NCBI GenBank assembly: GCA_963803575.1
Contig: CAWDMW010000001.1
Location: 1 to 64,000 of the forward strand
DNA: 64,000 nucleotides
DNA from: CAWDMW01 sp963803575
GTDB lineage: Bacteria; Pseudomonadota; Alphaproteobacteria; Rickettsiales; UBA998
Direction: 5' to 3'
Shown here piece after piece: positions 8,663 through 17,295 of the stretch. Below the pieces are notes generated by a model. It worked only from the letters and a program-made list of their open reading frames with translations, made no database searches and was not told where the DNA came from. The position numbers and the translations under genes were made by a program. The first letter of the stretch is position 1; each line of letters opens with the position of its first letter.

Positions 8663-9895
8663 TTAAGAGCGATAATCGGCATTGATACGAATATAGCCTT
8701 CGGTAAAATCACATGTCCATACTGTCGCACTTCCCTGCCCGACACCCATATTGATGGATAAGGTGATTTCCGGTTGCTGCATGTGTGCTTTCGCCTGTTC
8801 TTCACTATAGTCAGGGTGACGCTGGCCGCGTTGCGTAACCGGAACGTCCCCAATATGCATAGTCACTGCATCAATATCTACCCATTGCCCTGACTTACCC
8901 AGTGCGGCAATGATTCGTCCCCAATTCGGATCACTGGCTGCAAAAGCGGTTTTGACCAGAGGAGAATTGGCAACAGCCAGTCCTGCCAAACGCGCGGATT
9001 CCGAATCTTTAGCTCCCTGCATATGAATCGTCACAAACTTACTAGCTCCCTCGCCGTCTTTAACAACCAATATTGCCAGTTCGCGCATGACTTCATGCAA
9101 AACACGGCGGAAATCATCCAGCAATGGATCACCGGCACCAAATGGCACAGGGTGCGATATGGCGCTTGTGGCAATAAGCAGTACGGTATCATTAGTAGAA
9201 GTGTCACTATCAACAGTAATGGCGTTAAAGGTACGTGTAGTGTTGCGTGACAGCAATGTCTGCAATATGTCTGCCGGTAATGTGGCATCTGTCACAAGGT
9301 AACCAAGCATGGTGGCCATGTCTGGCGCAATCATCCCTGATCCTTTCGCAATGGCGTTGATGGTGACGGTTTTATCTCCGATTGTGGAAGTGCGCGTTAC
9401 CATTTTAGGGAATGTGTCGGTAGTCATGATTGCACGTGCTGCCTGCTCCCATGTGCCACAACCATCTCCTGACTGGGTGTATAATGAAGGTATCGCTTGT
9501 GTAATACAGTCAATCGGAAGAAATTCTCCTATGACTCCGGTGGAGGATATCATCACATTTGCTGCTTCGCACTGCACCTGCTCTGCAACCGCCTGCGCCA
9601 TACTTGCTGCATCGTCCTTCCCTTGCTGACCGGTAAAAGCATTGGCGTTGCCAGAGTTTACAAGCAGCGCGCCTATGGTGCCAGAGTCACATGCATTGCG
9701 GCACCACTCTACCGGAGCTGCTGCTGCCATAGAGCGAGTGTAAACACCTGCCACGGTAGCAGCTTTGTCAAACACCATAAGCATCAGATCATCGCGCTCA
9801 CGGTAACGTATGCCCGCATGACACGTGGCTATGTTAACACCAGCTAATTCGGGTAAAGCAGCTAACTGGGCAGGAGCAAAGGGTGATGGTTTCAT
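8663..9895 (-). CDS. argJ: Bifunctional ornithine acetyltransferase / N-acetylglutamate synthase
   Basis: 410-residue ArgJ, which transfers the acetyl group from N-acetylornithine to glutamate and can also make N-acetylglutamate from acetyl-CoA, closing the cyclic arginine pathway. It is made as a precursor that cleaves itself before the nucleophilic Thr of the ATML motif, seen here in PDMATMLGYLVTD. TSTNDTVLLIAT and DPNWGRI are also typical. It lies 21 nt downstream of serB on the same strand, so the two are probably cotranscribed. Confidence 0.96.
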   Translation of the reverse strand: MKPSPFAPAQLAALPELAGVNIATCHAGIRYRERDDLMLMVFDKAATVAGVYTRSMAAAAPVEWCRNACDSGTIGALLVNSGNANAFTGQQGKDDAASMAQAVAEQVQCEAANVMISSTGVIGEFLPIDCITQAIPSLYTQSGDGCGTWEQAARAIMTTDTFPKMVTRTSTIGDKTVTINAIAKGSGMIAPDMATMLGYLVTDATLPADILQTLLSRNTTRTFNAITVDSDTSTNDTVLLIATSAISHPVPFGAGDPLLDDFRRVLHEVMRELAILVVKDGEGASKFVTIHMQGAKDSESARLAGLAVANSPLVKTAFAASDPNWGRIIAALGKSGQWVDIDAVTMHIGDVPVTQRGQRHPDYSEEQAKAHMQQPEITLSINMGVGQGSATVWTCDFTEGYIRINADYRS

Positions 9896-9916
9896 GTCAA
9901 TACCTGAGAGAACATA

Positions 9917-10795
9917 TTAGAGTGAAGGGTGAATAAATGCATCATAATGATAACCCTGAAAATAGAGCAATGATGCAAGAGTAGTGTGAGTAATGGATGC
10001 ATTAGCATGTGTTTGAAGAAAGGGCTTGGCACGGTAAGCCACGCCCAAACCAGCAGCACGAATCATTTCTACATCATTGGCACCATCCCCTACAGCCAGC
10101 GTATCATCCAATGACACAGCATGTTGTTTGCAAGCATCATTAAGCAATCGCTCTTTTGCAGAGGCGTCTAGAATAGGTTCCTGTACGGTGCCAGTCAGTT
10201 TTCCACCTTCTTCATGCAAAATATTTGCATGATGTGTATCAAAAGACAAAACATCTGCCACCCGCTGCGTAAAGTACGTGAACCCACCTGAAACCAGCAT
10301 AGTGGTTGCACCGTGGGCTTTCATGGTTGCGATAACGCAGGCTGCATCCGGGCTTATGGTGATGTGGTTTTGCCATACATCCTGCAACATCACCGTGTCC
10401 AACCCTTCAAGCAAGGCGACACGCGCGCGTAGCGAGTCTGAAAAGTCCAACTCACCGCGCATGGCACGTTCAGTAATAAGAGCAATTTGCTCCTTTATGC
10501 CTATGCGTGCAGCAAGTTCATCAATACATTCCTGCTCGATAATCGTGGAATCCATATCCGAGATAAGCAATTGCTTACGTCTGTGTCGCGGCAACTGGAC
10601 ACACCAGTCTATAGGGGCATCACTAATCGCGTGCTTTACCGTTTCCTGTATGTCGGGCATATCACCTGACATTGAAATATCCACAGCATACCCCTCACAC
10701 AACCATACGGGGTTACCCTTACTGGCGAACTGCGTTAAGAAAGATTGGCTGATAACATCTGGAGTGTTGCAGGCAAGTGTGACAATATGTTCCAT
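9917..10795 (-). CDS. serB: Phosphoserine phosphatase
   Basis: HAD-superfamily enzyme that performs the last step of serine synthesis. The 292 residues comprise an N-terminal ACT-like segment and the HAD core. Motif I is ISDMDSTIIEQECIDELA (nucleophile Asp in DMDST), motif II is LVSGGFTYFT, and motif III/IV is AVGDGANDVEMIRAAGLG. It is the first gene of a probable serB-argJ operon. Its start at 10795 faces the prepilin peptidase gene across about 90 bp. Confidence 0.96.
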   Translation of the reverse strand: MEHIVTLACNTPDVISQSFLTQFASKGNPVWLCEGYAVDISMSGDMPDIQETVKHAISDAPIDWCVQLPRHRRKQLLISDMDSTIIEQECIDELAARIGIKEQIALITERAMRGELDFSDSLRARVALLEGLDTVMLQDVWQNHITISPDAACVIATMKAHGATTMLVSGGFTYFTQRVADVLSFDTHHANILHEEGGKLTGTVQEPILDASAKERLLNDACKQHAVSLDDTLAVGDGANDVEMIRAAGLGVAYRAKPFLQTHANASITHTTLASLLYFQGYHYDAFIHPSL

Positions 10796-10884
10796 ATTTA
10801 CTATAAAACTGCTTTAGGAGTAGAAATACAAGTTAAAATGCTTACAATCCTTTTCAACACGTTCATCCCCTACCGCGCTCATCT

Positions 10885-11394
10885 ATGACACTTGCATTAT
10901 TGCTTCCAACCATTCTGACGTTTCTCTTACTGACAGCAATTATTACAGACATTAAGAGTTTTCGTATCCCTAACTGGCTAAACCTCATTTTGCTGATATT
11001 GTACCCTATTGCATTGATCGTGTTCGACACCGCTATGCAATGGCAATACGGGTTGCTAGGGTTTACCGCAATTTTTGCTGTCGGGTACGTACTGTTTATC
11101 TTTAATATTGCCGGAGGTGGAGACGTTAAGCTACTTGCGGTGCTTGGCTTGTGGATTGGGTGGGGGCAGTCGCTTGTTACCTTCATCTTGTTCATGGCCA
11201 TTGCCGGAGGATTATTTACTTTACTGCTTATCTCTTTGCGAAAAAGCGCACCTTACATTGCAGGGAAATTGAAAGGCATGGATGCGACGATTCCACGTGT
11301 GCTATCTTACGGGGAGCCAGTGCCTTATGCCGTTGCGATTGGTGTTGTGTTCATTTACATGCTATGGGCGAAACAATTGCCTATCTATGTGTAA
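10885..11394 (+). CDS. Prepilin peptidase, A24 family (CpaA/TadV type)
   Basis: 169-residue polytopic membrane protease. The two catalytic aspartates of the A24 family are visible in TDIKSFRIPNWLN (about residue 23) and GGGDVKLLAVLGLW (about residue 77). The short length without the N-terminal methylase domain matches the CpaA/TadV type, which processes Flp pilins. It could also serve the type II secretion-like operon at 42494-48985; no pilin gene is present in the window. Four nucleotides before rluD, so cotranscription is likely. Confidence 0.88.
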   Translation: MTLALLLPTILTFLLLTAIITDIKSFRIPNWLNLILLILYPIALIVFDTAMQWQYGLLGFTAIFAVGYVLFIFNIAGGGDVKLLAVLGLWIGWGQSLVTFILFMAIAGGLFTLLLISLRKSAPYIAGKLKGMDATIPRVLSYGEPVPYAVAIGVVFIYMLWAKQLPIYV

Positions 11395-11397
11395 ATC

Positions 11398-12378
11398 ATG
11401 CAGCTAACGGTTACAAATGAGGAACAAGGCCAAAGGCTAGATAAATATCTTGCTATCCATCTGCCGGAACTGACTCGCCAACGTATTCAGTGTTTAATTA
11501 AAGACACACATATTCACTGTGATGCTAAGTCACTTACACCTTCCAGCAAGACGAAAGAAGGAGATACTTACTTCGTTACTATTCCTGACTTGACGTTACC
11601 TGATGCACAAGCGGAAGCTATACCTTTAGACATCGTTTATGAAGATGATGATCTGTTGGTGGTTAATAAGCCTGCTGGTATGGTGGTACACCCTGCTGCT
11701 GGCATCTGTTCAGGTACGTTAGTCAATGCGTTGCTGCATCATTGCGGAGATAGCTTATCGGGTATTGGTGGGGTTAGCCGACCGGGCATTGTTCACCGAC
11801 TGGACAAAGATACGAGCGGGTTGATGGTTGTGGCTAAACACGACAAGGCGCACCAGCATCTCTCAGCACAGTTGCAATCACGCACTATGTCACGCACTTA
11901 TCATGCATTTATCTGGAGTATGTTGCAACCACCTCAAGGAACGATAGACACACTTATCGGTCGTTCACCTGTCAATCGCAAGAAAATGGCTGTGGTGACA
12001 TCGGGGGGCAAGTCTGCTATTACTCATTACAAGACAATTGAACGATTGATTCACCCATCTAGCGGGCAGATTATCGGAGGCATTTGCGAATGCCGTCTAC
12101 AAACAGGCCGTACTCATCAAATACGGGTACATTTAACGCATCAGGGGTGTCCCATTATAGGCGATCCTACCTATGGTATGTCAATAAAACAACGTTTACA
12201 CAGTGTCACTTCCCTGCTGACACAGGATGAATTAACGTGGCTGGGTGAATTTCGCCGTCAGGCATTGCATGCTGTAGCGTTGCGTTTTGCGCATCCTGTA
12301 ACAGGAGAATCATTAGAACTTCATTGTTCCTATCCTGATGATTTGATGCGGCTTAAAGCAACACTGTGGAAGACCTAA
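11398..12378 (+). CDS. rluD: Ribosomal large subunit pseudouridine synthase, RluD/RluA family
   Basis: 326 residues: an N-terminal S4 RNA-binding domain (QRLDKYLAIHLPELTRQRI) and the pseudouridine synthase core with the catalytic Asp in GIVHRLDKDTSGLMVVAK. CRLQTGRTHQIRVHL is the second conserved block. It modifies uridines in 23S rRNA. The position just upstream of rpoH is conserved in many alphaproteobacteria. RluC-type specificity cannot be excluded from the sequence alone. Confidence 0.93.
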   Translation: MQLTVTNEEQGQRLDKYLAIHLPELTRQRIQCLIKDTHIHCDAKSLTPSSKTKEGDTYFVTIPDLTLPDAQAEAIPLDIVYEDDDLLVVNKPAGMVVHPAAGICSGTLVNALLHHCGDSLSGIGGVSRPGIVHRLDKDTSGLMVVAKHDKAHQHLSAQLQSRTMSRTYHAFIWSMLQPPQGTIDTLIGRSPVNRKKMAVVTSGGKSAITHYKTIERLIHPSSGQIIGGICECRLQTGRTHQIRVHLTHQGCPIIGDPTYGMSIKQRLHSVTSLLTQDELTWLGEFRRQALHAVALRFAHPVTGESLELHCSYPDDLMRLKATLWKT

Positions 12379-12452
12379 TAGCTTATTGATGATCTTTATT
12401 TGTATGTTACTGCATATAAACATGAATGAACACAGAATGACTCAATATTCAT

Positions 12453-12481
12453 TTGAAAAATCAATTGAATTACGGCATATT
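12453..12481 (+). promoter_or_regulatory. Putative promoter upstream of rpoH
   Basis: TTGAAA at 12453-12458 and CATATT at 12476-12481 with a 17-nt spacer, in an AT-rich intergenic stretch. A TAAGGA ribosome binding site precedes the ATG at 12519. Confidence 0.4.
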
Positions 12482-12518
12482 ACGTTAAACTGACCTGAGA
12501 ATTAAGGAAATCTTATTT

Positions 12519-13397
12519 ATGGCACAGAATGCATTATCACTCCCTATGACACTCACACCTGAAGGTGGATTGCAGCGTTACATGGCTGAAATAAAGACAT
12601 TTCCCGTGTTAGAGGCAGGTGAGGAATATATGCTGGCGAAACGCTGGACGGAACATGGTGATTATGGTGCGGCACACAAGCTTGTGACTAGCCATTTGCG
12701 ATTAGTCGCTAAGATAGCGTCTGGGTACAAAGGGTACGGGTTACCACAAACCGAACTTATATCCGAGGGTAATATTGGCCTAATGCAGGCAGTCAAAAAG
12801 TTTGACCCTGAGATGGGTTTTCGCTTGTCCACTTACGCTATTTGGTGGATTAAAGCGTCTATTCAGGAATTTGTACTCCGTTCATGGTCGTTAGTCAAAA
12901 TGGGTACCAGCGCATCACAGAAGAAGCTGTTTTTTAATCTTAGAAAGATGAAAAAACAGATTAATGCGGTTGAGCGTAGTTTAACACCAGAGCAAGTGAC
13001 GAAGATTGCTGAAGAGCTGGGTGTGAAAGAGCGTGACGTGGTTGATATGAACACACGGATGACATCCAGCGATCAGTTTTTGAATCAAACTATCGGTGAC
13101 GAAGATAAAAATGAATGGATTGATGTGCTGGAATCCAACGACGCTTCACAGGAAGAAGTATTGGCTGATAAGCAGGAGCTGGATTATAAACGTAATATGC
13201 TGCATACGGCAATGGATGATTTGAATGAGCGAGAACAACATATCATTCGTCAGCGTCGTTTAAATGATACCCCGTCTACGCTGGAAGAGTTGAGCAAATT
13301 CTATAATATATCCCGTGAACGCGTGCGCCAGATTGAAGCACGTGCATTAGAGAAGCTGACTCAGGCCATTCATACTAAGCTGTTACCTGCGTCCTAA
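12519..13397 (+). CDS. rpoH: RNA polymerase sigma-32 factor
   Basis: 292-residue heat-shock sigma factor. Region 2 is seen in HLRLVAKIASGYKGYGLP and the core-binding STYAIWWIKASIQEF. The RpoH-specific box SQKKLFFNLRKMK lies between regions 2 and 3. Region 4 ends in SRERVRQIEARALEKL, a helix-turn-helix for the -35 element. It directs transcription of chaperones and proteases. It has its own upstream promoter-like sequence and follows rluD by 140 bp. Confidence 0.96.
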   Translation: MAQNALSLPMTLTPEGGLQRYMAEIKTFPVLEAGEEYMLAKRWTEHGDYGAAHKLVTSHLRLVAKIASGYKGYGLPQTELISEGNIGLMQAVKKFDPEMGFRLSTYAIWWIKASIQEFVLRSWSLVKMGTSASQKKLFFNLRKMKKQINAVERSLTPEQVTKIAEELGVKERDVVDMNTRMTSSDQFLNQTIGDEDKNEWIDVLESNDASQEEVLADKQELDYKRNMLHTAMDDLNEREQHIIRQRRLNDTPSTLEELSKFYNISRERVRQIEARALEKLTQAIHTKLLPAS

Positions 13398-13520
13398 AGC
13401 GTTATTATTAGTTGGGTTATACGCTCATTTTGCATGGACTGAACCATAAAATCGTGGTGTGGCGTGAGCAGTTATGGTATATAAAGAAGATATACTATCA
13501 ACCATATCAGTGAATACACT

Positions 13521-13763
13521 ATGCTCTACCTTTCCCGCAAAGCCGGTGAATCTATTGTTATCAACAACAATATTGTCCTGACCGTGTCTGAGGTGAAAGG
13601 ACGAAATGTCAAATTGGGCTTTACCTTTCCTGCCAATGCAACGATTTTACGAAAAGAATTGCATGACCGTATCAGTATAGAGAATACCGCAGCATTGTCT
13701 TCGGACGCTGATATGTTCGATGAGATAGTTGAGGCGCAGGATACTGAGCCTGAGGCAATATGA
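13521..13763 (+). CDS. csrA: Carbon storage regulator CsrA
   Basis: 80-residue post-transcriptional RNA-binding regulator. It begins with the invariant MLYLSRKAGESIVI and contains VKLGFTFPANATILRKEL. The RNA-binding pattern around the first strand and the LRKE segment is preserved. The C-terminal tail is acidic and longer than in E. coli CsrA. The stop overlaps the next start in ATGA, so it is coupled to the FlhB-like gene and heads a flagellar run. CsrA in this position usually controls flagellin translation, which here is inference. Confidence 0.95.
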   Translation: MLYLSRKAGESIVINNNIVLTVSEVKGRNVKLGFTFPANATILRKELHDRISIENTAALSSDADMFDEIVEAQDTEPEAI

Positions 13764-14053
13764 CAACTTCGTCTCACCCACCTAAGGCTATTGCTCTTCA
13801 ATATGAGCGCGGCAAAGACCCTGCCCCGCGTATTACAGCGAGTGGCAAGGGAGTAGTGGCTGAACAGATATTAGCGCTTGCATTTGCTAACGGGGTGCGT
13901 GTGCGTGAAGATGCTGATATGGCAGAAATCTTATCGCAGCTGGATGTGGACACGATCATTCCCGTGGAAACATTTGCCGCCGTTGCGGAAATCCTGAACT
14001 ATGTCTACCATATGAATAGCGTCTACGGCAAACCCAAACCAGATACGCGATAA
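13760..14053 (+). CDS. FlhB C-terminal-like flagellar protein (FlhX type)
   Basis: 97 residues corresponding only to the cytoplasmic C-terminal domain of the FlhB/YscU export-gate proteins: AIALQYERGKDPAPRITASG at the N terminus, then GVVAEQIL and NGVRVREDADMAEIL. There are no membrane segments and the NPTH autocleavage motif is absent. Such free-standing paralogues (FlhX) can partly replace the FlhB C domain in substrate switching. It overlaps csrA by 4 nt and is followed by fliO about 90 bp later. Confidence 0.85.
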   Translation: MTTSSHPPKAIALQYERGKDPAPRITASGKGVVAEQILALAFANGVRVREDADMAEILSQLDVDTIIPVETFAAVAEILNYVYHMNSVYGKPKPDTR

Positions 14054-14146
14054 ATACCACATCATGGTATTTCTTATGCACGTAGCGATGACAAGCTCTG
14101 TCTATACCTTGTGATGATGCACAAAACACAGTACCAATAAAGTCAT

Positions 14147-14434
14147 ATGGAATGGATGCAACTGGGGCAAATTGCCCTGTCTTTTGTCTTTGTCATTGCA
14201 TTAATGGTTGCACTGGCTTACGGGGTGAAACGCCTTGGCCTGCAAAGCCGTTTGCAGCTTCGCAGCAGCACTCAAGGACTACTCAATATAGAAGACAGCC
14301 TGATATTAGACCCGCGCCGCCGCGTCATGGTACTCAGGATGGAAGAAAAACGCTACGTTGTGTTATTAGATCATGAACGTACCCATGTGCTAGATACTCT
14401 CACCTCACCCCCACAAAGAGACGATACAGTATGA
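14147..14434 (+). CDS. fliO: Flagellar biosynthetic protein FliO
   Basis: 95 residues with one N-terminal membrane helix (IALSFVFVIALMVALAYGV) followed by the small FliO domain (LNIEDSLILDPRRRVMVLRM). FliO helps assemble FliP during biogenesis of the flagellar export gate. It overlaps fliP by 4 nt, as is usual. The sequence is short and poorly conserved in this family, but placement next to fliP supports the call. Confidence 0.85.
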   Translation: MEWMQLGQIALSFVFVIALMVALAYGVKRLGLQSRLQLRSSTQGLLNIEDSLILDPRRRVMVLRMEEKRYVVLLDHERTHVLDTLTSPPQRDDTV

Positions 14435-15162
14435 TAAGATTCATTTTATGGTTGTCCATATGGCTATGCATACCAGACATGGCGTTATCTCAGGATTTAA
14501 GCATTGATCTTGGCAGCATGGAAGGTGGGTCTGCCACTGCCCGCATGATTCAGCTTATTTTGCTGCTAACGGTTATCTCTATTGCTCCATCATTGCTGAT
14601 GATGCTCACGTCATTCACACGTATTGTAATTGTGCTATCGTTTTTGCGTACGGCAATGGGAACACAAACCACGCCACCCAACCAAGTGATTATTGGTTTG
14701 GCATTATTTCTCACCGCGTTCATTATGGCACCGGTGTTTGAAAAATCGTACTATGAAGGCGTGTTACCACTGATTGAAGAAGAAATCACCGAAGAACAGG
14801 CCATCGAAAATGCCGCAGAGCCGTTTCGTACCTTTATGCTTACCCATGTGCGAGATAAGGATTTAGAGCTGTTTTTGAATATGAGTCCTGATCTGGAAAT
14901 TGAAGAACGCGCTACTACGCCTTACCAGATTTTGATTCCTGCATTTATGATTAGTGAATTGAAACGCGCGTTTGAAATGGGGTTTTTGCTCTTTATTCCG
15001 TTTCTTATCATTGATCTGCTAGTTGCCTCCATCCTGATGGCAATGGGGATGATGATGTTACCGCCCGTTATTATTTCTTTGCCATTTAAGCTGATTTTCT
15101 TTGTACTTGTGGATGGTTGGTATATGGTAGCTGGAAGTATCGCAAGGAGTTTTGGCTTATAA
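14431..15162 (+). CDS. fliP: Flagellar biosynthetic protein FliP
   Basis: 243-residue component of the flagellar type III export gate. A signal-like N terminus (LSIWLCIPDMALSQ) is followed by four membrane segments and the hallmark FTRIVIVLSFLRTAMGTQ, then TPYQILIPAFMISELK. The C terminus (FVLVDGWYMVAGSI) is typical. Stop and next start overlap (TAATG), indicating coupling to a small downstream membrane protein. Confidence 0.96.
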   Translation: MIRFILWLSIWLCIPDMALSQDLSIDLGSMEGGSATARMIQLILLLTVISIAPSLLMMLTSFTRIVIVLSFLRTAMGTQTTPPNQVIIGLALFLTAFIMAPVFEKSYYEGVLPLIEEEITEEQAIENAAEPFRTFMLTHVRDKDLELFLNMSPDLEIEERATTPYQILIPAFMISELKRAFEMGFLLFIPFLIIDLLVASILMAMGMMMLPPVIISLPFKLIFFVLVDGWYMVAGSIARSFGL

Positions 15163-15443
15163 TGGATTTTGTTCTGAAAATATGTAAGATTATTGCAGCA
15201 CTGGCCGTGTTGGTAGTACTTGGCATTTTTGCATTTTCTGTATTCACCTTCCTGATTGGTGCCGCTGCTGTTATTGCACTGGTGATGTGGCTTAAAGGCA
15301 AAGGCCTTGTTAATAGCAAAGAAGACTGGAAGTATACAACAACATCGGACATTGATTACAGCACATCACCGCAAGCAGATATGCCTGTGACGGTCATTGA
15401 AGGAGAAGCTGAGGAAGTGACATTAGCTTCTGCACAGCGATAG
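15162..15443 (+). CDS. Small membrane protein downstream of fliP
   Basis: 93 residues, unrecognised. Two hydrophobic stretches near the N terminus (about residues 5-45) probably form a membrane hairpin, followed by a charged C-terminal tail rich in Asp, Glu and Thr. An AAGGAG at 15144-15149 within the end of fliP and the overlapping start (TAATG) show it is translated with fliP. It converges with metC, 7 nt away. Its position suggests a role in export-gate assembly, but no homologue comes to mind. Confidence 0.65.
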   Translation: MDFVLKICKIIAALAVLVVLGIFAFSVFTFLIGAAAVIALVMWLKGKGLVNSKEDWKYTTTSDIDYSTSPQADMPVTVIEGEAEEVTLASAQR

Positions 15444-15450
15444 GAATGGA

Positions 15451-16617
15451 TTAGCCACGCATGGTAGCAAATGCATGACTGAGATTATCCATTAAATCAT
15501 CTGGTGACTCTAACCCTATATGAAACCTTAGGCACCACTGCTCCGGCTGCCAGCGCGATGGCAGGCTGCGTATTTCAGCTGGAAGGAATGGAAGCACCAA
15601 ACTTTCATAACCACCCCATGAGAAGCCTTTGCCAAACAATGATAGATGGTTCACTAATGTAGCTGCCTGCTCACGGGTAACATTCGGTTGCAACAATGCA
15701 CCAAACAATGCGCTTGCCCCTGTAAAATCTCGTTTCCATAGAGCATGTCCTGCATCGTGCGCGCAAGGTGGATATAAAATCTCTACAATTTCCGGCTGCT
15801 GGCGCAACCAGTCAATCACCTGCATTGTGTGGCGTTGCTGCTGCTCAATACGTACCTTCATGGTGCGTAAACCACGTAGCGCCATGTAACACTCATCACC
15901 AGAGACATAATTGCCCAGTAACTTAGCCGTCGCTATAATGGCCTTAGCATGATGTTCTTTGCAGCTAATCGCCCCCATCACCAGATCAGAATGACCCGAT
16001 ACATATTTTGTGACGGCTTGAATAGCAATATCTATGCCCAGTTCAAATGGCTGAATATATAGCGGTGTTCCCCAAGTATAATCCAGCATGCTGACGCACT
16101 GATGTTCATGTGCAACATCACATAAACCCCGAATATCCTGCATTTCAAACGTCATGGATCCCGGGGCTTCCATAAATATGACGCGTGTATTGCTTTGTAT
16201 AAGGGCACGTACATTATCTGGCGTGCTGTCTGGTGCATAATAAGTGGTGCTAACACCCATATCTTTTAACACTGTATCGCAAAATGCGCGCGAAGGCCCA
16301 TAAACACTATCCGTCATTAAAATATGATCGCCTGTTTTAACGCACGCCATCAGTGATGCGGTGATAGCCAGCAGTCCAGAAGCAGTCAACACGGTATGAT
16401 CTGCTCCTATTAACTGGTTTAATGCATCGGCAAGTGCTTTTGTAGAAGGGTTCCCCTGACGGCCATAACCGGGAACAACACGTCCGTAATATGCATCGGC
16501 AAAACTATCAAAATTTTCAAACAAAATAGTGGATGCCCGATAAACTGGCGGATTAACTGAACCAAATTCTTTATGGTCGCGACCAAGTGTAACAAGTTGT
16601 GTATCGGGATGCAGCAT
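15451..16617 (-). CDS. metC: Cystathionine beta-lyase
   Basis: 388-residue PLP enzyme of the Cys/Met metabolism family, converting cystathionine to homocysteine in methionine synthesis. YGRQGNPSTKALADAL and the lysine region AVTKYVSGHSDLVMGA (PLP lysine in the TKY context) are clear, as are MLDYTWGTPLYIQPFELG and SLFGKGFSWGGYESL. The WGGYES ending is characteristic of the beta-lyase branch. Other transsulfuration specificities are possible but less likely. Confidence 0.9.
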   Translation of the reverse strand: MLHPDTQLVTLGRDHKEFGSVNPPVYRASTILFENFDSFADAYYGRVVPGYGRQGNPSTKALADALNQLIGADHTVLTASGLLAITASLMACVKTGDHILMTDSVYGPSRAFCDTVLKDMGVSTTYYAPDSTPDNVRALIQSNTRVIFMEAPGSMTFEMQDIRGLCDVAHEHQCVSMLDYTWGTPLYIQPFELGIDIAIQAVTKYVSGHSDLVMGAISCKEHHAKAIIATAKLLGNYVSGDECYMALRGLRTMKVRIEQQQRHTMQVIDWLRQQPEIVEILYPPCAHDAGHALWKRDFTGASALFGALLQPNVTREQAATLVNHLSLFGKGFSWGGYESLVLPFLPAEIRSLPSRWQPEQWCLRFHIGLESPDDLMDNLSHAFATMRG

Positions 16618-16656
16618 GTGTGATGACCATAGGGAGTGAATAAACTGGCCGCTAAG

Positions 16657-17103
16657 CTAGCACTCCATCCACGAAAAACCAACAATAATATAAACGACTT
16701 CACGAGACGTATTGGTAAATGGCAGCAGACAAGCACGATATTTGATAATTTTACTGGAGCGGCCAATCATGGTGCCGCTATTTACCACGGATTCCTGATG
16801 ATCAATGACATGGTCAAACCCTTTAAGCAATTTCTTTAACTGACGGTTCATAATATGGCTATGAAACGGTATGTTCTCTTGCATATCAGGCAGCAATTCG
16901 GCGACTAAGTTACCTACATAGTCAAATTTAAGCGTGAAATAATCGGGATCATAGTAACGCGACTCAACATGTACCACCGCACATTGCTTCCAAATATCCT
17001 CTATGACAGCGCGATTAAAATGCGTGAACATCGGTGGCGGTTCAAGCTCGGCTAACCTGTTCCACATTTTGACCATGCGTCCTGAAAGGCGTTTATCCTT
17101 CAT
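16657..17103 (-). CDS. PAS-like domain protein
   Basis: 148 residues. The layout (W-rich N terminus MVKMWNRLAEL, then a region with YDPDYFTLKFDYVGNLVAEL and a C-terminal YRACLLPFTNTSREVVYII strand set) resembles the PAS_5 family of small single-domain PAS proteins common in alphaproteobacteria. No output domain is attached. The ligand and partner are unknown. The neighbouring genes do not suggest a role. Family assignment is by pattern only. Confidence 0.55.
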   Translation of the reverse strand: MKDKRLSGRMVKMWNRLAELEPPPMFTHFNRAVIEDIWKQCAVVHVESRYYDPDYFTLKFDYVGNLVAELLPDMQENIPFHSHIMNRQLKKLLKGFDHVIDHQESVVNSGTMIGRSSKIIKYRACLLPFTNTSREVVYIIVGFSWMEC

Positions 17104-17271
17104 GCTTCTTCAACTTGTTTGTTGATATAATGGTGTTTACCACCTATAGGTTGATTTATGATAAAATACATTCTTCTATCAGTTGTAAGCCCTGTTATGA
17201 TGTGCGGTATTGTTGCAGGCAGGCTTTACAGCACAACCATACATTCTACTATAAAGAGAACACGCTAATAT

Positions 17272-17295
17272 AAGGTAAAAAAGCTATTTTACCTT
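17272..17295 (-). terminator. AT-rich hairpin at the end of the TPR lipoprotein gene
   Basis: AAGGTAAAA (17272-17280) and TTTTACCTT (17287-17295) form a 9-bp inverted repeat overlapping the stop codon of the minus-strand TPR gene. No clean T tract follows, so terminator function is tentative. Confidence 0.3.

Noticed and set aside
10278..10817. 179-residue plus-strand frame opposite serB
   Set aside because: The serB HAD motifs are unambiguous on the minus strand, so this is a shadow frame.
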